A stretch of DNA of 64,000 bases from DASQZK01 sp963809925 (GCA_963809925.1 CAWELH010000003.1:124001-188000), one strand, 5' to 3'. Shown: positions 34,591-44,470, numbered from the stretch's first letter. A program made the numbers and translations. The notes: a model not told the origin generated them from the sequence alone.

Positions 34591-37158
34591 TCACTCTTCA
34601 TCCCCCTCCATTTCTTCAACTTGTCCTAAATCCCCATGAATCAAAGGGTAAGGCACATCATAGCCCCGGACGGCATGCCATATGATCCGGTTGAAAACAT
34701 CCTCCTCGATCCGGTCGACATCATCAAGATCCTGTTCCAGGGATTTCTTTGCCCAGTACAACGCGTCACCTCTTAGGGCTGAAAGTGCCGGATTTAAACT
34801 GTCGAGGGGAATGTTATTTGTCACTGCATCATAAGGTGTAAAATCTGGAATTTCCTGAAAGCATTCGCTCATCGGCTCTGAATAAAGGTCGAGTTTGTTC
34901 ATTGGAGGCAGGCCAAGGATGTTTTCAATCGTGCGGACCATGTTGATCTGGGAATAGTAGGCAGAAATAACTTTTCCCCGTCTGGACCACGGAGAGATCG
35001 CAAGTCCCACTGTCCGGTGACCGTCAACATGGTCGAGTCCGTCCTGCGGATCATCTTCAGTGACGAAGATGCATGTTTCCTTCCAGAATTTGCTATGTGA
35101 TACTGCCTCGACGATCATCCCCAGTGCGAGGTCGTTGTCGGCAACGGATGCTGATGGCGTCGGGTATCCCGGCCTGGTGCCGGTTGTATGATCGTTTGGC
35201 AGCGACATGATGATAAAATTCGGGAGATCGTCGTTTTCCTCAAAGGTTTTGAGTTCTTTAATGAATTCTCCGGCCCTGTATATATCCGGGATCTTCGTTG
35301 GGAAACTGACATAGGTTGGACAGGAGTATGGCTCAAGTTGTTCAAGATTCACCTTTGAACGTATCGAAAAAGATAAGGTATCTGAGACCACATCCTTGTA
35401 AATATCAATGAACCTGGCATTTGGGGGAGTGATAACGGCATTCACAAATTCTCCGTAGTTCCTGAACGTAAGGTCGTGTCTCAGTACATTATCCCAGATG
35501 AATCCCGATCCTGCATAAGCGAGCGCATCATCTCCGTCATACGGGTAACTCCGGGTGAAATCACCAAAGGATTTTTCGAGGTAGTCCGTGACGTATGCTT
35601 CATCTGTCCACTGATGTCCGTCGGCACTGAGAACGCCGCTGCAGTTGAAGTTATCCAGCAATCCAAAAGTTTCAGCCAGCAGGTGATGGTTGGGTGTGAC
35701 TTCACGTCCGAATTCCAGCAGGCTTGTGTCGCCGTTTCCCTGTTCCATGTCACCGAATACCTGGTCATAAGTCCGGTTTTCTTTAATGATATAAATTACA
35801 TGACGGATCGGCGACTTTTGCCCCGGCAGCCGGGGGACCGGCACCTCAGTGGGTGCGGCGGCAAATGCTTTATCTGTTATTGATAGCATATTGTTTTGTT
35901 GAACAACGCCAGTCATCCTTCTTAATGTCTTGCGGCCAGGCACCGGGACAAGCGATACACTGCCCATATAATTATATGTACTGAAACCGCCACTTCCGGG
36001 TTGTTTGTTTCGTGAGCCTATGCCTTTTACATTGGCAACAAAAAGCCACTTCCCTTTACGATCCAAAGTAACGGCGCCGGGATACCATCCGACGGGGATA
36101 TATCCGGTGACCCTGGAAGGAGTCTTTGTTCTGATCACACAAATTGCATTGTCGGTGCCATTTGCTGCATAAAGGGTTTTCCCGTCCGGGGAAATAGCCA
36201 GTGCATTCGGTGCGCTACCAAAGGGGATTCCGTTTTGCATATGGACGGAGATCTTCTCAGTGACACTGTCACTTTCAGTATCGATGACCGCAATAACATC
36301 ACTGTTTGAACAGGCAACATACAATTTCGATTTATCGGGGGTAAGTATCATCCCGCAGGGGTGAAGACCGGTTTCAATGTCCTTAATCCGGGTATTGTTC
36401 TTAAGATCGATGACAGAAACACTTCCATGGTTAGCGATCCCGGTTTCAGGATCCACGAGTACCTTGCTGCCAGAGGTATTGTAAACCACCTCACTCTCAG
36501 CAGGAATCCGCCCTCCCCAGTTGCTGACATACGCTTTTTCCCCGGAAACAAGCAATACTTCATACGGTGCAATTCCTGCCTCAATCTGAACAATGGAACC
36601 GGTCTCCTGATTGATGACTGCCAGTGTATTGTTCCTGCTTAAAGCAACATAAATCGTGTTTTCATCTTCGCTTACTGCCAGTCCGGCCGGAACCGGCGGA
36701 CCTCCAATGTTTGGTTCCGGCAGTTTCAGTGAGCCTGTCCATTTTATTGCGTGATCTTCACCTATTTCTGCAGTGAGGATCAGATCCTGAGCATTTGTAA
36801 CAAAAATTTTGCGCCCCGACTTTGAAAGTAACAGTCCGGTGAAGGATGCTCCACCGCTCTCAAAAGGCAGTGTCTGGACTACCTTCTTATCGGTGATACT
36901 GATCACTTCCAGACCGAAGGAGTTCTTCACGATAAGGAATTTCTCATCCGGCGTCAGGGCAATATCTACCGGCCTGCCCGGAAAATTGATCTGAAGGCCG
37001 GAAGGGCGGAGCATCTGGTTTGATGGGACAAGGATGCTCCCGTCGGATTGTGGCCCAACAGACTGTTCACCGAATTTTGTCTGGTTATAGGCCAATGTAC
37101 TTTGAAGAATGAGAAATAAAACGAACAGGTTTGTCAGAATTGAGACGTTGTTTTTCAT
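34591..37158 (-). CDS. Bifunctional YncE-like beta-propeller / phosphoesterase
   Basis: An 855-residue exported protein (signal peptide MKNNVSILTNLFVLFLILQS). Residues about 55-400 are a YncE-like seven-bladed propeller (DIALTPDEKFLIVKNSFG, GLAVSEDENTIYVALSRNN, GMILTPDKSKLYVACSNSD, ALAISPDGKTLYAANGTDN). Residues about 445-800 are a phosphoesterase of the alkaline phosphatase/phospholipase C type (HVIYIIKENRTYDQVFGDM, FNCSGVLSADGHQWTDEAY, CIFVTEDDPQDGLDHVDGHR). The fusion is a known Bacteroidota architecture; the substrate is not established. A TAATTTTG box on the minus strand (plus 37197-37204) sits about 40 nt upstream. It diverges from the sigma factor gene. Confidence 0.88.
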   Translation of the reverse strand: MKNNVSILTNLFVLFLILQSTLAYNQTKFGEQSVGPQSDGSILVPSNQMLRPSGLQINFPGRPVDIALTPDEKFLIVKNSFGLEVISITDKKVVQTLPFESGGASFTGLLLSKSGRKIFVTNAQDLILTAEIGEDHAIKWTGSLKLPEPNIGGPPVPAGLAVSEDENTIYVALSRNNTLAVINQETGSIVQIEAGIAPYEVLLVSGEKAYVSNWGGRIPAESEVVYNTSGSKVLVDPETGIANHGSVSVIDLKNNTRIKDIETGLHPCGMILTPDKSKLYVACSNSDVIAVIDTESDSVTEKISVHMQNGIPFGSAPNALAISPDGKTLYAANGTDNAICVIRTKTPSRVTGYIPVGWYPGAVTLDRKGKWLFVANVKGIGSRNKQPGSGGFSTYNYMGSVSLVPVPGRKTLRRMTGVVQQNNMLSITDKAFAAAPTEVPVPRLPGQKSPIRHVIYIIKENRTYDQVFGDMEQGNGDTSLLEFGREVTPNHHLLAETFGLLDNFNCSGVLSADGHQWTDEAYVTDYLEKSFGDFTRSYPYDGDDALAYAGSGFIWDNVLRHDLTFRNYGEFVNAVITPPNARFIDIYKDVVSDTLSFSIRSKVNLEQLEPYSCPTYVSFPTKIPDIYRAGEFIKELKTFEENDDLPNFIIMSLPNDHTTGTRPGYPTPSASVADNDLALGMIVEAVSHSKFWKETCIFVTEDDPQDGLDHVDGHRTVGLAISPWSRRGKVISAYYSQINMVRTIENILGLPPMNKLDLYSEPMSECFQEIPDFTPYDAVTNNIPLDSLNPALSALRGDALYWAKKSLEQDLDDVDRIEEDVFNRIIWHAVRGYDVPYPLIHGDLGQVEEMEGDEE

Positions 37159-37332
37159 AGGAGTACATGTATTTGGAACCGGTTCTGTTATAGTAACAAA
37201 ATTAATTTATTTTGTGGAAACGGCATTGCTAACACATGGCCTTAAAATCGGCGGATAAAGATCGAAACTGCTTTTCAGAAGGAGAGAACTATTTTTAGTT
37301 TGATGAATAGAGCCGTCAGCACCACCAGACGA

Positions 37333-37363
37333 TTTGCATTGATAAAAAATTTTCTTAGATTTG
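37333..37363 (+). promoter_or_regulatory. Bacteroidota-type promoter of the ECF sigma gene
   Basis: TTTG at 37333-37336 and TAGATTTG at 37356-37363 are separated by 19 nt, a full match to the TTTG / TAnnTTTG housekeeping promoter. The start codon follows 27 nt after the -7 box. This implies basal, housekeeping-sigma expression of the PUL regulator. Confidence 0.65.
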
Positions 37364-37389
37364 GATGAGTGTAGCAAATATCTCAAACT

Positions 37390-37974
37390 GTGACTACTAA
37401 TGCCATTGAAAATGGATTGATAAAGAATATTGCACGGGGCGATCCCGGGGCGTTTGAAGAGATATACAACATCTATAATAAAAAAGTTTTCACCTTTTCC
37501 TATCGGTATCTGAAAAATAAAGAGGATGCTGAAGGGATTGTTCAGGAAGTTTTTTTAAGTCTCTGGCAAAGTGCTGCAAAGTTACGGGAGGATAGTAACG
37601 TCCAGGCATACATCTTCACCCTTACCTTTAATGCTATTAGAAAGCGATTCAGAAAACTGTCGAGGGAAGTTAAACATATCCGCAATTATGCTGCAACCGG
37701 ATTTGAAGAAAGTGTTGAAATCTCGGAGATAGAGTACAATGATCTCCTGAACAGGGCGAAAAAACTCATCGATAAGTTGCCCCCGCAGCAAAAGAAAATT
37801 ATGCTTCTCCGACAGGACACAGGTCTTTCAAATTCGGAGATCGCCGATCTTTTCCAGATTTCAAAAAAGACGGTTGAAAATCATCTCCATAGTGCCAAAA
37901 GTTTTCTGAGAAAAGCCATGAAAGAAAACGGCATGCTTTCTATTTTCATTCTCTGGATGCTTATCAATTCGTAG
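37390..37974 (+). CDS. ECF-type RNA polymerase sigma factor
   Basis: A 194-residue sigma-70 family ECF factor. Region 2 is EEIYNIYNKKVFTFSYRYLK and the NKEDAEGIVQEVFLSLWQ that follows. Region 4 is KLPPQQKKIMLLRQDTGLSN and the helix-turn-helix SNSEIADLFQISKKTVENHL. The start is the GTG at 37390, the first start in frame; no in-frame ATG is near. It lies 318 nt before a FecR anti-sigma gene and a SusC with an STN domain, the standard trans-envelope signalling set. It should direct transcription of the downstream glycan locus when the outer membrane receptor binds substrate. The C-terminus ends in a hydrophobic FILWMLI stretch. Confidence 0.93.
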   Translation: MTTNAIENGLIKNIARGDPGAFEEIYNIYNKKVFTFSYRYLKNKEDAEGIVQEVFLSLWQSAAKLREDSNVQAYIFTLTFNAIRKRFRKLSREVKHIRNYAATGFEESVEISEIEYNDLLNRAKKLIDKLPPQQKKIMLLRQDTGLSNSEIADLFQISKKTVENHLHSAKSFLRKAMKENGMLSIFILWMLINS

Positions 37975-38292
37975 CCGCTTCATAAATGGCTTATAATAAG
38001 AGTGTTGAATAAGCTCAAAAAGAAAATTCCAAAAAATTCGATTTTTAACTGGGTGTTTCACTTCTGGCCGGGCTTTATATATATGTATGCTTCCTTTTGA
38101 ATGACGTGTTCTAGCAACATTCCAACAGGTGGGACGATAAAAGTTAAAAGCAGATTATTATATAAAAGCATAGGCACATAATGATGATGCTTATTTTTCA
38201 TAGACGTTTAGGTAGTAGTTAGTTAGTGCAAATTAACCAGGAAATGCCATTTTAATTTCCTGGTTAATTTCTGTAAATGAAAAGAAAGAATT
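37975..38292. other. Intergenic leader between sigma factor and anti-sigma genes
   Basis: This 318 nt AT-rich region has no coding frame of note. It contains the strong 15-bp inverted repeat at 38231-38269 and short direct repeats of TAGTTAG near 38213-38225. It may carry an ECF-dependent promoter for the anti-sigma gene. Confidence 0.5.
38231..38269 (+). terminator. Perfect 15-bp inverted repeat, terminator or attenuator hairpin before fecR
   Basis: AATTAACCAGGAAAT (38231-38245) pairs perfectly with ATTTCCTGGTTAATT (38255-38269) around the loop GCCATTTTA. The hairpin ends 23 nt before the start of the FecR gene. It is not followed by a long T-run, so it could equally be an operator or an mRNA-stabilising hairpin that changes the ratio of sigma to anti-sigma. 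Confidence 0.6.
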
Positions 38293-39345
38293 ATGGGATT
38301 AGATCAGAATATTTTAATGCGGTATCTGGAAGGCAACTGGACAGAAGATGATGGGCTAAAAATCAGGGAATGGTTTAATAACCTCAATGATGAGAGGGAA
38401 CTGAGAGCCAGTTCGAAGGATTATTGGAACGAATTACAGCCCGATTCCAAACTTGAAGATTATGATGAGACTGCTTTGCTAGGTCAGATCTACCGTCAGA
38501 TCAGGTTGAACGAATTCAGGACTTCCCGCAGGCAAACTTCTTCACACCGGATTCTCAACATCATTACGAAGATTGCAGCTGTACTGTTTATACCCATGTT
38601 GATCGTAATGATATCTTCCCATTATGACACGAAAATAAAAGCATCGGATATTACATACAACGAAATTTATTCTCCGCCGGGTTCAAGAACCATGTTCACC
38701 CTGCCTGATGGCTCCAAAGGCTGGCTTAACAGCGGATCCTACCTGAAATACCCTCAGACTTTTCTTGGGAAGACCAGAACAGTCAGCCTGAAAGGAGAAG
38801 CTTATTTTAATGTAGTAACCAATCCTGACAAACCTTTCGTCGTTTCCGGAAAAAGCCTTAGCATAGTGGCTAAGGGTACAGCATTTAATGTAACGTCCTG
38901 GGAGGATGAACCCGGTACAAAGGTTACCCTTGTTCATGGAAAAGTTGAGGTCTACAAGGATTATAAGGAAAAAAATTCACTCATTGCTTCATTGAAGCCA
39001 AATCAGATGCTTTTTTACTCCCCAACAGGAAGCGGAAGCTATATCAAAGATGTGGACATAAACAAATACATTTCCTGGACCGACGGCAAACTGGTTTTCA
39101 GAGACGATCCTTTCACCGAAGTGGTCAAAAAAATCAGCCGTTGGTATAACGTAAACATCATCGTTGAGGACAACAGTCTGAAATCATATACTTACGTAGC
39201 TACCTTCCAGGATGAATCGTTGGACGAGGTTCTCAAGATGCTGAAGATCTCAGCACCCATTGATTATAAGAGTATTGCAAGAAAACAACGAACCGACGGG
39301 TCTTTCGAGAAGAAGACCATAGAAATCTATTATAAAGCGAAATAG
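38293..39345 (+). CDS. FecR-family anti-sigma factor
   Basis: A 350-residue inner-membrane regulator. The cytoplasmic N-terminal part (about 1-85, LMRYLEGNWTEDDGLKIREW) should hold the sigma factor. A single transmembrane segment spans about residues 88-108 (IITKIAAVLFIPMLIVMISS). The periplasmic FecR domain follows (YSPPGSRTMFTLPDGSKGWL in similar form, then GEAYFNVVTNPDKPFVV, VKGTAFNVTSW) and a C-terminal DUF4974-type domain (FRDDPFTEVVKKISRWYNV, ATFQDESLDEVLKMLKIS). It pairs with the sigma factor upstream and the STN domain of the SusC protein downstream. Confidence 0.94.
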   Translation: MGLDQNILMRYLEGNWTEDDGLKIREWFNNLNDERELRASSKDYWNELQPDSKLEDYDETALLGQIYRQIRLNEFRTSRRQTSSHRILNIITKIAAVLFIPMLIVMISSHYDTKIKASDITYNEIYSPPGSRTMFTLPDGSKGWLNSGSYLKYPQTFLGKTRTVSLKGEAYFNVVTNPDKPFVVSGKSLSIVAKGTAFNVTSWEDEPGTKVTLVHGKVEVYKDYKEKNSLIASLKPNQMLFYSPTGSGSYIKDVDINKYISWTDGKLVFRDDPFTEVVKKISRWYNVNIIVEDNSLKSYTYVATFQDESLDEVLKMLKISAPIDYKSIARKQRTDGSFEKKTIEIYYKAK

Positions 39346-39407
39346 GAAAACAGTAAAACCTAACTAATAAATAAAACGAATGCTTATGAAGTAAATTCAA
39401 ATTAAAA

Positions 39408-39431
39408 AGGAAAGCGCTGGCACGCTTTCCT
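39408..39431 (+). terminator. Stem-loop terminator/attenuator between fecR and susC
   Basis: AGGAAAGCG (39408-39416) pairs with CGCTTTCCT (39423-39431) around the loop CTGGCA. T-rich sequence follows (CATTTTAGTTTTTCT). It ends 67 nt before the SusC gene. It is probably a terminator separating the regulators from the structural genes, with a separate promoter for susC beyond it. Confidence 0.65.
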
Positions 39432-39498
39432 CACTCATTTTAGTTTTTCTCCAATTACAAAGTATGTATCAGAATAATTAACTAAAACGAACAAATCT

Positions 39499-42400
39499 AT
39501 GAAAAAATCCACAATTGTGGCAGGTTTTATCAAACAAATCACCTGCACAAAAACCTTCAGGATCATGAGAAACACACTACTACTACTACTACTAAATGTT
39601 TTTCAGATTTTTGGGAATAGCAGCTATTCCCAAAATACGGTGTTGTCCTTGAATCTCAAAGATGTCTCACTGAAAGAAGCCTTATCCGACATCGAGCAAA
39701 GGAGTGAATTTTTCTTTTTATATAATTCCAAGCTGATCGATGTAAATAAGAAGGTCTCTTTGAACGCAAAGCAGGAAAAGATCAATGAACTGCTTGAACA
39801 ATTGTTTAAGGGCACTGATGTAAGATACGTGGTTTTCAATAAGCAGATCATTCTTACAACCAATGATAATATCAGTACCATTAAATCAACGTTACAGCTT
39901 AAACCCGTCTCTGGCCAGGTTACAGACGAAGATGGTCAGGCCCTTCCTGGTGTTAACGTGGCTGTTAAAGGAACCACAATAGGTACGATTACCGATCTCG
40001 AGGGAAAGTATAAACTGAACAATGTGCCGGAAAATTCCATTTTGATCTTCTCCTTTGTCGGCATGACCACACAGGAGTTGCCTACAAATGGTCAGGAGCA
40101 GATAAATGTCGTGTTGTCGGGTGAGGCCATTGGTCTCAAGGAGATTGTGGTAATCGGATACGGTACAGTCAGAAAAGGTGACCTGACAGGTTCTGTATCA
40201 TCAATCAATGCCTCCGACTTTGAAGCCCAGCCGGTGATAAGAATGGAGGATGCACTTAAGGGAAGAGCATCCGGTATTGAGGTTCTGAAACCAAACGGTG
40301 CGCCGGGTTCAGGAATGAAAATCAGGATCAGGGGTGCAAACTCCATCAATGGTCAGAACGATCCTTTATATGTTGTCGATGGTTATGTTGGAGCTGATAT
40401 CGTATCCCTCAACCCCGATGACATTGAATCTATAAGTATATTGAAAGATGCTTCATCCACAGCAATCTATGGAAACAGGGGCGCCAATGGTGTTGTAATC
40501 ATTACAACGAAGGTTGGGAAGATCGGCGACTCGAAAATCAATTTCGATGCTTTCTACAGTATGGATAACATCAGTAAGACCTACGAATTGCTGAATGGTG
40601 CCCAGTACATGGATATTGTCAATCAAAGGAATATAGCACTTGGCGTTGACCCGCAGTTTACATCCAGTGAGATTGAAGCTGTCAGGGCAAGCGGTGGTAC
40701 CGACTGGCAGAAGGAGATTTTCCGGACCGGCGGGACTCAGAATTATCAGCTATCTTTCAGGGGCGGCGCTGAGAAGACACAGTACTATCTCTCGGGAACA
40801 GTGGCAGACCAGGAAGGTATCATTCTTAATTCAAATTATAAGCGGTACGGTCTTCGTTCCAATATAAACTCCAAATTAAGTGACAAGTTTAATCTGGCGT
40901 TTACCATGTACTCGACGTATGAGCAGGCAAGGAATAATTACAACCAGAATGGCCGAAACAACCCTGCTGGTACAGCGCTGATTTATCCCCCGAACATTCC
41001 GGTTTGGGATGAAGCTACCAATAATTATACAGTTTCACCTCCCTATGGCCCTATTGCCGGGAACCCTGTTTTTGGCGCTATGAAGACCATATACGACAGT
41101 AAAAGGTTCTCAACACTTTCAAATCTGAGGTTGAACTACCATGTAACGAAATACATTACCTTATCAGTTTCAGGTGGTGCAAACGGTTATTTCTACGACA
41201 ATCCATACTTAAAAACAGCGTATCCGGGTACGCCCATCGGCAACACCGAAGCCGGTCATGACAACGGAAATGGTTGGGTACTGCAGAACACAAACAGTAT
41301 TAACTTCAACAGGCTCTTTGCTGAGAAACACAGAGTTGACCTGACGGCAGTTTATGAACAACAGATGAGTACGGCAAGGACAAACGGAGCATGGGCAACT
41401 GGTTTTCCAACCATAGCTCTCGGATACGACAATCTTTCACTGGGTTCGACAAGGCAGGTTAATTCAGGCTACCAGAACTGGGCACTGCAATCTTTCCTTG
41501 GAAGACTGAACTATACCTTTAACGACAAGTACCTGTTGACAGGAACATTCAGGGCCGACGGTTCATCTAAGTTTAATGGGAAGAACAAATACGGATATTT
41601 CCCTTCCGCCGCGTTTGCCTGGAAATTATCGGATGAATCCTTCATTCAGTCGATGAATGTATTCAGCGACCTTAAACTTCGTACAAGCTATGGTTTGACG
41701 GGTAGCCAGGCGATCAATCCTTATAAGACCCTGAGCTTACTGGCACTGGGACGCTTTTATTCCTACAACGGAACAACTTCCCAGAGTATCGGTATCGGTC
41801 CGGGTGTGGCAGCAAACCCAAATCTGAAATGGGAAACAACAGCACAGACCGACATCGGAGTAGACTTTGGTGTGCTGAACGGACGGTTGTCAGGTACAAT
41901 TGACTATTATTACAAGAAAACAACCGACCTCCTGATGGATGTATCTATTCCTCTTTACAACGGCGGAGGATCCCTGACACAGAATGTTGGTTCACTTGAA
42001 AACAAAGGCTTTGAGTTTCTCTTATCGGGTGTGATCCTTGAAGGGAGCGACTTCAGACTCAATACCAATTTTAATCTGACGCTCAACAGGAACAAAATCC
42101 TGGATCTCGGTGAAAACGAAGAAATCTTTACCGATGGCGGATATTCCGGTGCCAGTTACGCTGCTCCCCCGTTTATCCTGAAAGTTGGTGAACCCTTAGG
42201 ACAGTTCCGCGGACTGGTATCCCAGGGTCTATGGAAAAGCAATGAAGCTGCCCAGGCCGCTGAATATGGCAAGGTTCCTGGCGACTCCAAATATCTTGAC
42301 ATTGACGGAAATAAAAGTTACGGTGGTGAAGATATGGTCAATATTGGTTCCGCTCAGCCCGACTTTATCTGGGGATGGAATACGAACTTTGGGTATAAAA

Positions 42401-42858
42401 ACTTCGATCTGACCGTTAATGTTAATGGTGTCCATGGCAACGAAGTCTGGAACCAGACCAGGTGGCTGATGATCAGTATGGGTGCTGACATTAAAAACCC
42501 AACATCTATTGAGATTCTTAATCGTTGGACCCCGACCCATGAGAATACTGATGTTCCCGGATTCAGCTCCTCCAACACCACCTACGCTCAATCCTCTCAG
42601 TTTGTTGAAGACGGAAGCTTTATCAGATTAAGCAACATAACCCTGGGCTACTCATTCCCGCAGAGCATATTGCATAATGTGATTGAAGAAGCCAGGATCT
42701 ACGTGAGTGCACAAAACCTCTTCATCATAACAAAATACTCGGGTCTTGATCCTCAGTTGACTTCCACTCCAATCTGGTCTGATATCGCCCAGGGTATCGA
42801 TAACGGTACCTATCCCGCAACGAGGACCATCACCTTTGGACTGAAAGTTGGCTTTTAA
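39499..42858 (+). CDS. SusC/RagA-family TonB-linked outer membrane protein with STN domain
   Basis: A 1119-residue outer membrane glycan importer. After the signal peptide (hydrophobic run encoded by six CTA codons) come an STN signalling domain (about 46-120, LSLNLKDVSLKEALSDIEQR), a carboxypeptidase-D-like domain (about 138-208, VSGQVTDEDGQALPGVNVAV), a TonB box and plug (KEIVVIGYGTVRKGDLTGSV, RIRGANSINGQNDPLYVVDG) and the beta-barrel. The STN domain marks it as a receptor for sigma/FecR signalling. It forms a complex with the SusD gene 36 nt downstream. The first ATG is used; a second ATG (MRNTLLLLLLN) precedes the hydrophobic core and could be the real start. Confidence 0.96.
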   Translation: MKKSTIVAGFIKQITCTKTFRIMRNTLLLLLLNVFQIFGNSSYSQNTVLSLNLKDVSLKEALSDIEQRSEFFFLYNSKLIDVNKKVSLNAKQEKINELLEQLFKGTDVRYVVFNKQIILTTNDNISTIKSTLQLKPVSGQVTDEDGQALPGVNVAVKGTTIGTITDLEGKYKLNNVPENSILIFSFVGMTTQELPTNGQEQINVVLSGEAIGLKEIVVIGYGTVRKGDLTGSVSSINASDFEAQPVIRMEDALKGRASGIEVLKPNGAPGSGMKIRIRGANSINGQNDPLYVVDGYVGADIVSLNPDDIESISILKDASSTAIYGNRGANGVVIITTKVGKIGDSKINFDAFYSMDNISKTYELLNGAQYMDIVNQRNIALGVDPQFTSSEIEAVRASGGTDWQKEIFRTGGTQNYQLSFRGGAEKTQYYLSGTVADQEGIILNSNYKRYGLRSNINSKLSDKFNLAFTMYSTYEQARNNYNQNGRNNPAGTALIYPPNIPVWDEATNNYTVSPPYGPIAGNPVFGAMKTIYDSKRFSTLSNLRLNYHVTKYITLSVSGGANGYFYDNPYLKTAYPGTPIGNTEAGHDNGNGWVLQNTNSINFNRLFAEKHRVDLTAVYEQQMSTARTNGAWATGFPTIALGYDNLSLGSTRQVNSGYQNWALQSFLGRLNYTFNDKYLLTGTFRADGSSKFNGKNKYGYFPSAAFAWKLSDESFIQSMNVFSDLKLRTSYGLTGSQAINPYKTLSLLALGRFYSYNGTTSQSIGIGPGVAANPNLKWETTAQTDIGVDFGVLNGRLSGTIDYYYKKTTDLLMDVSIPLYNGGGSLTQNVGSLENKGFEFLLSGVILEGSDFRLNTNFNLTLNRNKILDLGENEEIFTDGGYSGASYAAPPFILKVGEPLGQFRGLVSQGLWKSNEAAQAAEYGKVPGDSKYLDIDGNKSYGGEDMVNIGSAQPDFIWGWNTNFGYKNFDLTVNVNGVHGNEVWNQTRWLMISMGADIKNPTSIEILNRWTPTHENTDVPGFSSSNTTYAQSSQFVEDGSFIRLSNITLGYSFPQSILHNVIEEARIYVSAQNLFIITKYSGLDPQLTSTPIWSDIAQGIDNGTYPATRTITFGLKVGF

Positions 42859-42894
42859 GCGATAACTGATGTATAATCAATAAAAAATAAGATT

Positions 42895-44397
42895 ATGAAA
42901 CGACATACCATAAAATTTATTAAACTACTCTGCATCGCTTTGGTCGCATTTACCACTGCATGTCAGGATCTGAAGGAGGATCCGAAAGGATCGCTGGTCG
43001 CTGAGAATTTTTTCAATACTGAATCTGATCTTGCTGCTGCTGTAACAGCGGTATATCGCCCACTTATTCAAGACCCCTGGGGTGGATTCGGCTCAACCAG
43101 AATGTGGGTTCCGTTAATGGGTGCTGATGATATCACGACCCATCCGGGACTGAACAAGCAGGATTTTCGTGAATTCGACCGTTTTGCCGGTACATCTCTG
43201 AACCCTGCCCTACTGGGTGCCGGATGGAGAAATCCATATGCCATTATTTATGCTGCAAACTTCGTGATGGAGAATTATGAAAAAGTTACCGGATCGGAGA
43301 CTTATGTTAACCAGGCTGTGGCACAGGTACGTTTCCTCAGGGCTTTTGCATATTTCTGGATGACCAGGGTATACGGTGATTTGCCACTTGTTACGGCTAC
43401 TGAAACCAATCTGGAAATTGAACTTTCACCCGTAAGTGACATTTATGATTTTATTGTTGAGGACCTGAAGTTTGCTAAAGAAAACCTGCCGGATGCATGG
43501 CCTAATGAACCCGGGAGACCTACCGCCTGGGCGGCTAAGAGTATACTGGCACAGGTTTATCTCACCATGGCCGGCTGGCCTTTGAAGGATGAATCGAAAT
43601 ATGCCCTGGCCGCAGCGGAATCCAAGGATGTCATTGACCATGGTCCACACGCGCTCCTCGATAACTTTTCGGATCTGTGGCTGATGAGCTCTGACAATAA
43701 TGATGAATTCATCTGGTGCTACCAGTTCACCGGGATCCCCGGAAACCCGCAGTTGACATCAATTGTAGGTTATGCCACTATGCCTGCTGAAGAAAGCGGC
43801 TGGGATGATGTATTTTTTGAAGTTGGTTTCTACAATCGTTTTCCTGCAGGACCGAGAAAGGATGCAACATTCCACACAATGTTCCAGAATAAACCGGATG
43901 ATCCAATCATCCCGTTTGCAAACAGCGCCACAAAGCATCCCTATATGGCAAAATTCAGGGACGGCGCAATAGATTACATGCCAAGTTATGAGCATCTTTA
44001 CATGACCGGACGGGATATTTGCTACATCCGTTTTGCAGAAGTACTGCTGAACTATGCTGAATCTCAGGCCATGGCTGATGGTTCTCCCAATTCGGATGCC
44101 TATAACGCTGTTAACCTGGTGAGATTCAGGGCAGGATTACCTGACCTTACTGAAGGTTTATCGAAAATGGCGTTCAGGGACTCCATCATTGCTGAAAGAG
44201 GATGGGAACTTGCCGGTGAATATTCACGATGGTTCGATCTGATCAGAACGGAGAAAGTTGAGGAAATGAACGCTCTGAAAGATCCGGTTGATATGGCTCC
44301 GCTGAATGCCATCAACAAATCACGTTACCATGCTCCTATCCCCTACGGTGAAGTCTTGTTGAATCCAAATCTTGCCAACAGCACGCAATATCCGTAA
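42895..44397 (+). CDS. SusD/RagB-family glycan-binding lipoprotein
   Basis: A 500-residue surface lipoprotein (lipobox TTAC, Cys23). It shows the typical SusD pattern: SLVAENFFNTESDLAAAVTA, tetratricopeptide-like helices with AQVRFLRAFAYFWMTRVYGD, LPLVTATETN, and the C-terminal AFRDSIIAERGWELAGEYSR with WFDLIRT. It covers the SusC barrel and binds the incoming oligosaccharide. It lies 36 nt after susC, and a strong hairpin follows. Confidence 0.96.
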   Translation: MKRHTIKFIKLLCIALVAFTTACQDLKEDPKGSLVAENFFNTESDLAAAVTAVYRPLIQDPWGGFGSTRMWVPLMGADDITTHPGLNKQDFREFDRFAGTSLNPALLGAGWRNPYAIIYAANFVMENYEKVTGSETYVNQAVAQVRFLRAFAYFWMTRVYGDLPLVTATETNLEIELSPVSDIYDFIVEDLKFAKENLPDAWPNEPGRPTAWAAKSILAQVYLTMAGWPLKDESKYALAAAESKDVIDHGPHALLDNFSDLWLMSSDNNDEFIWCYQFTGIPGNPQLTSIVGYATMPAEESGWDDVFFEVGFYNRFPAGPRKDATFHTMFQNKPDDPIIPFANSATKHPYMAKFRDGAIDYMPSYEHLYMTGRDICYIRFAEVLLNYAESQAMADGSPNSDAYNAVNLVRFRAGLPDLTEGLSKMAFRDSIIAERGWELAGEYSRWFDLIRTEKVEEMNALKDPVDMAPLNAINKSRYHAPIPYGEVLLNPNLANSTQYP

Positions 44398-44436
44398 GAA
44401 TATTATAATCCGATGATCCATTTGGATCAGCATACA

Positions 44437-44470
44437 AGCGGGTTGGTCCACTTCTGTGGTCCAACCTGCT
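44437..44470 (+). terminator. Strong stem-loop after susD
   Basis: AGCGGGTTGGTCCAC (44437-44451) pairs with GTGGTCCAACCTGCT (44456-44470) around TTCT, with one G-T pair and one T-T mismatch in a 15-bp stem. It lies 40 nt after the susD stop. It has only TTGAATT beyond it, so it may be an mRNA-stabilising or partial terminator hairpin that keeps SusC/SusD levels above those of the enzymes downstream. Confidence 0.65.
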
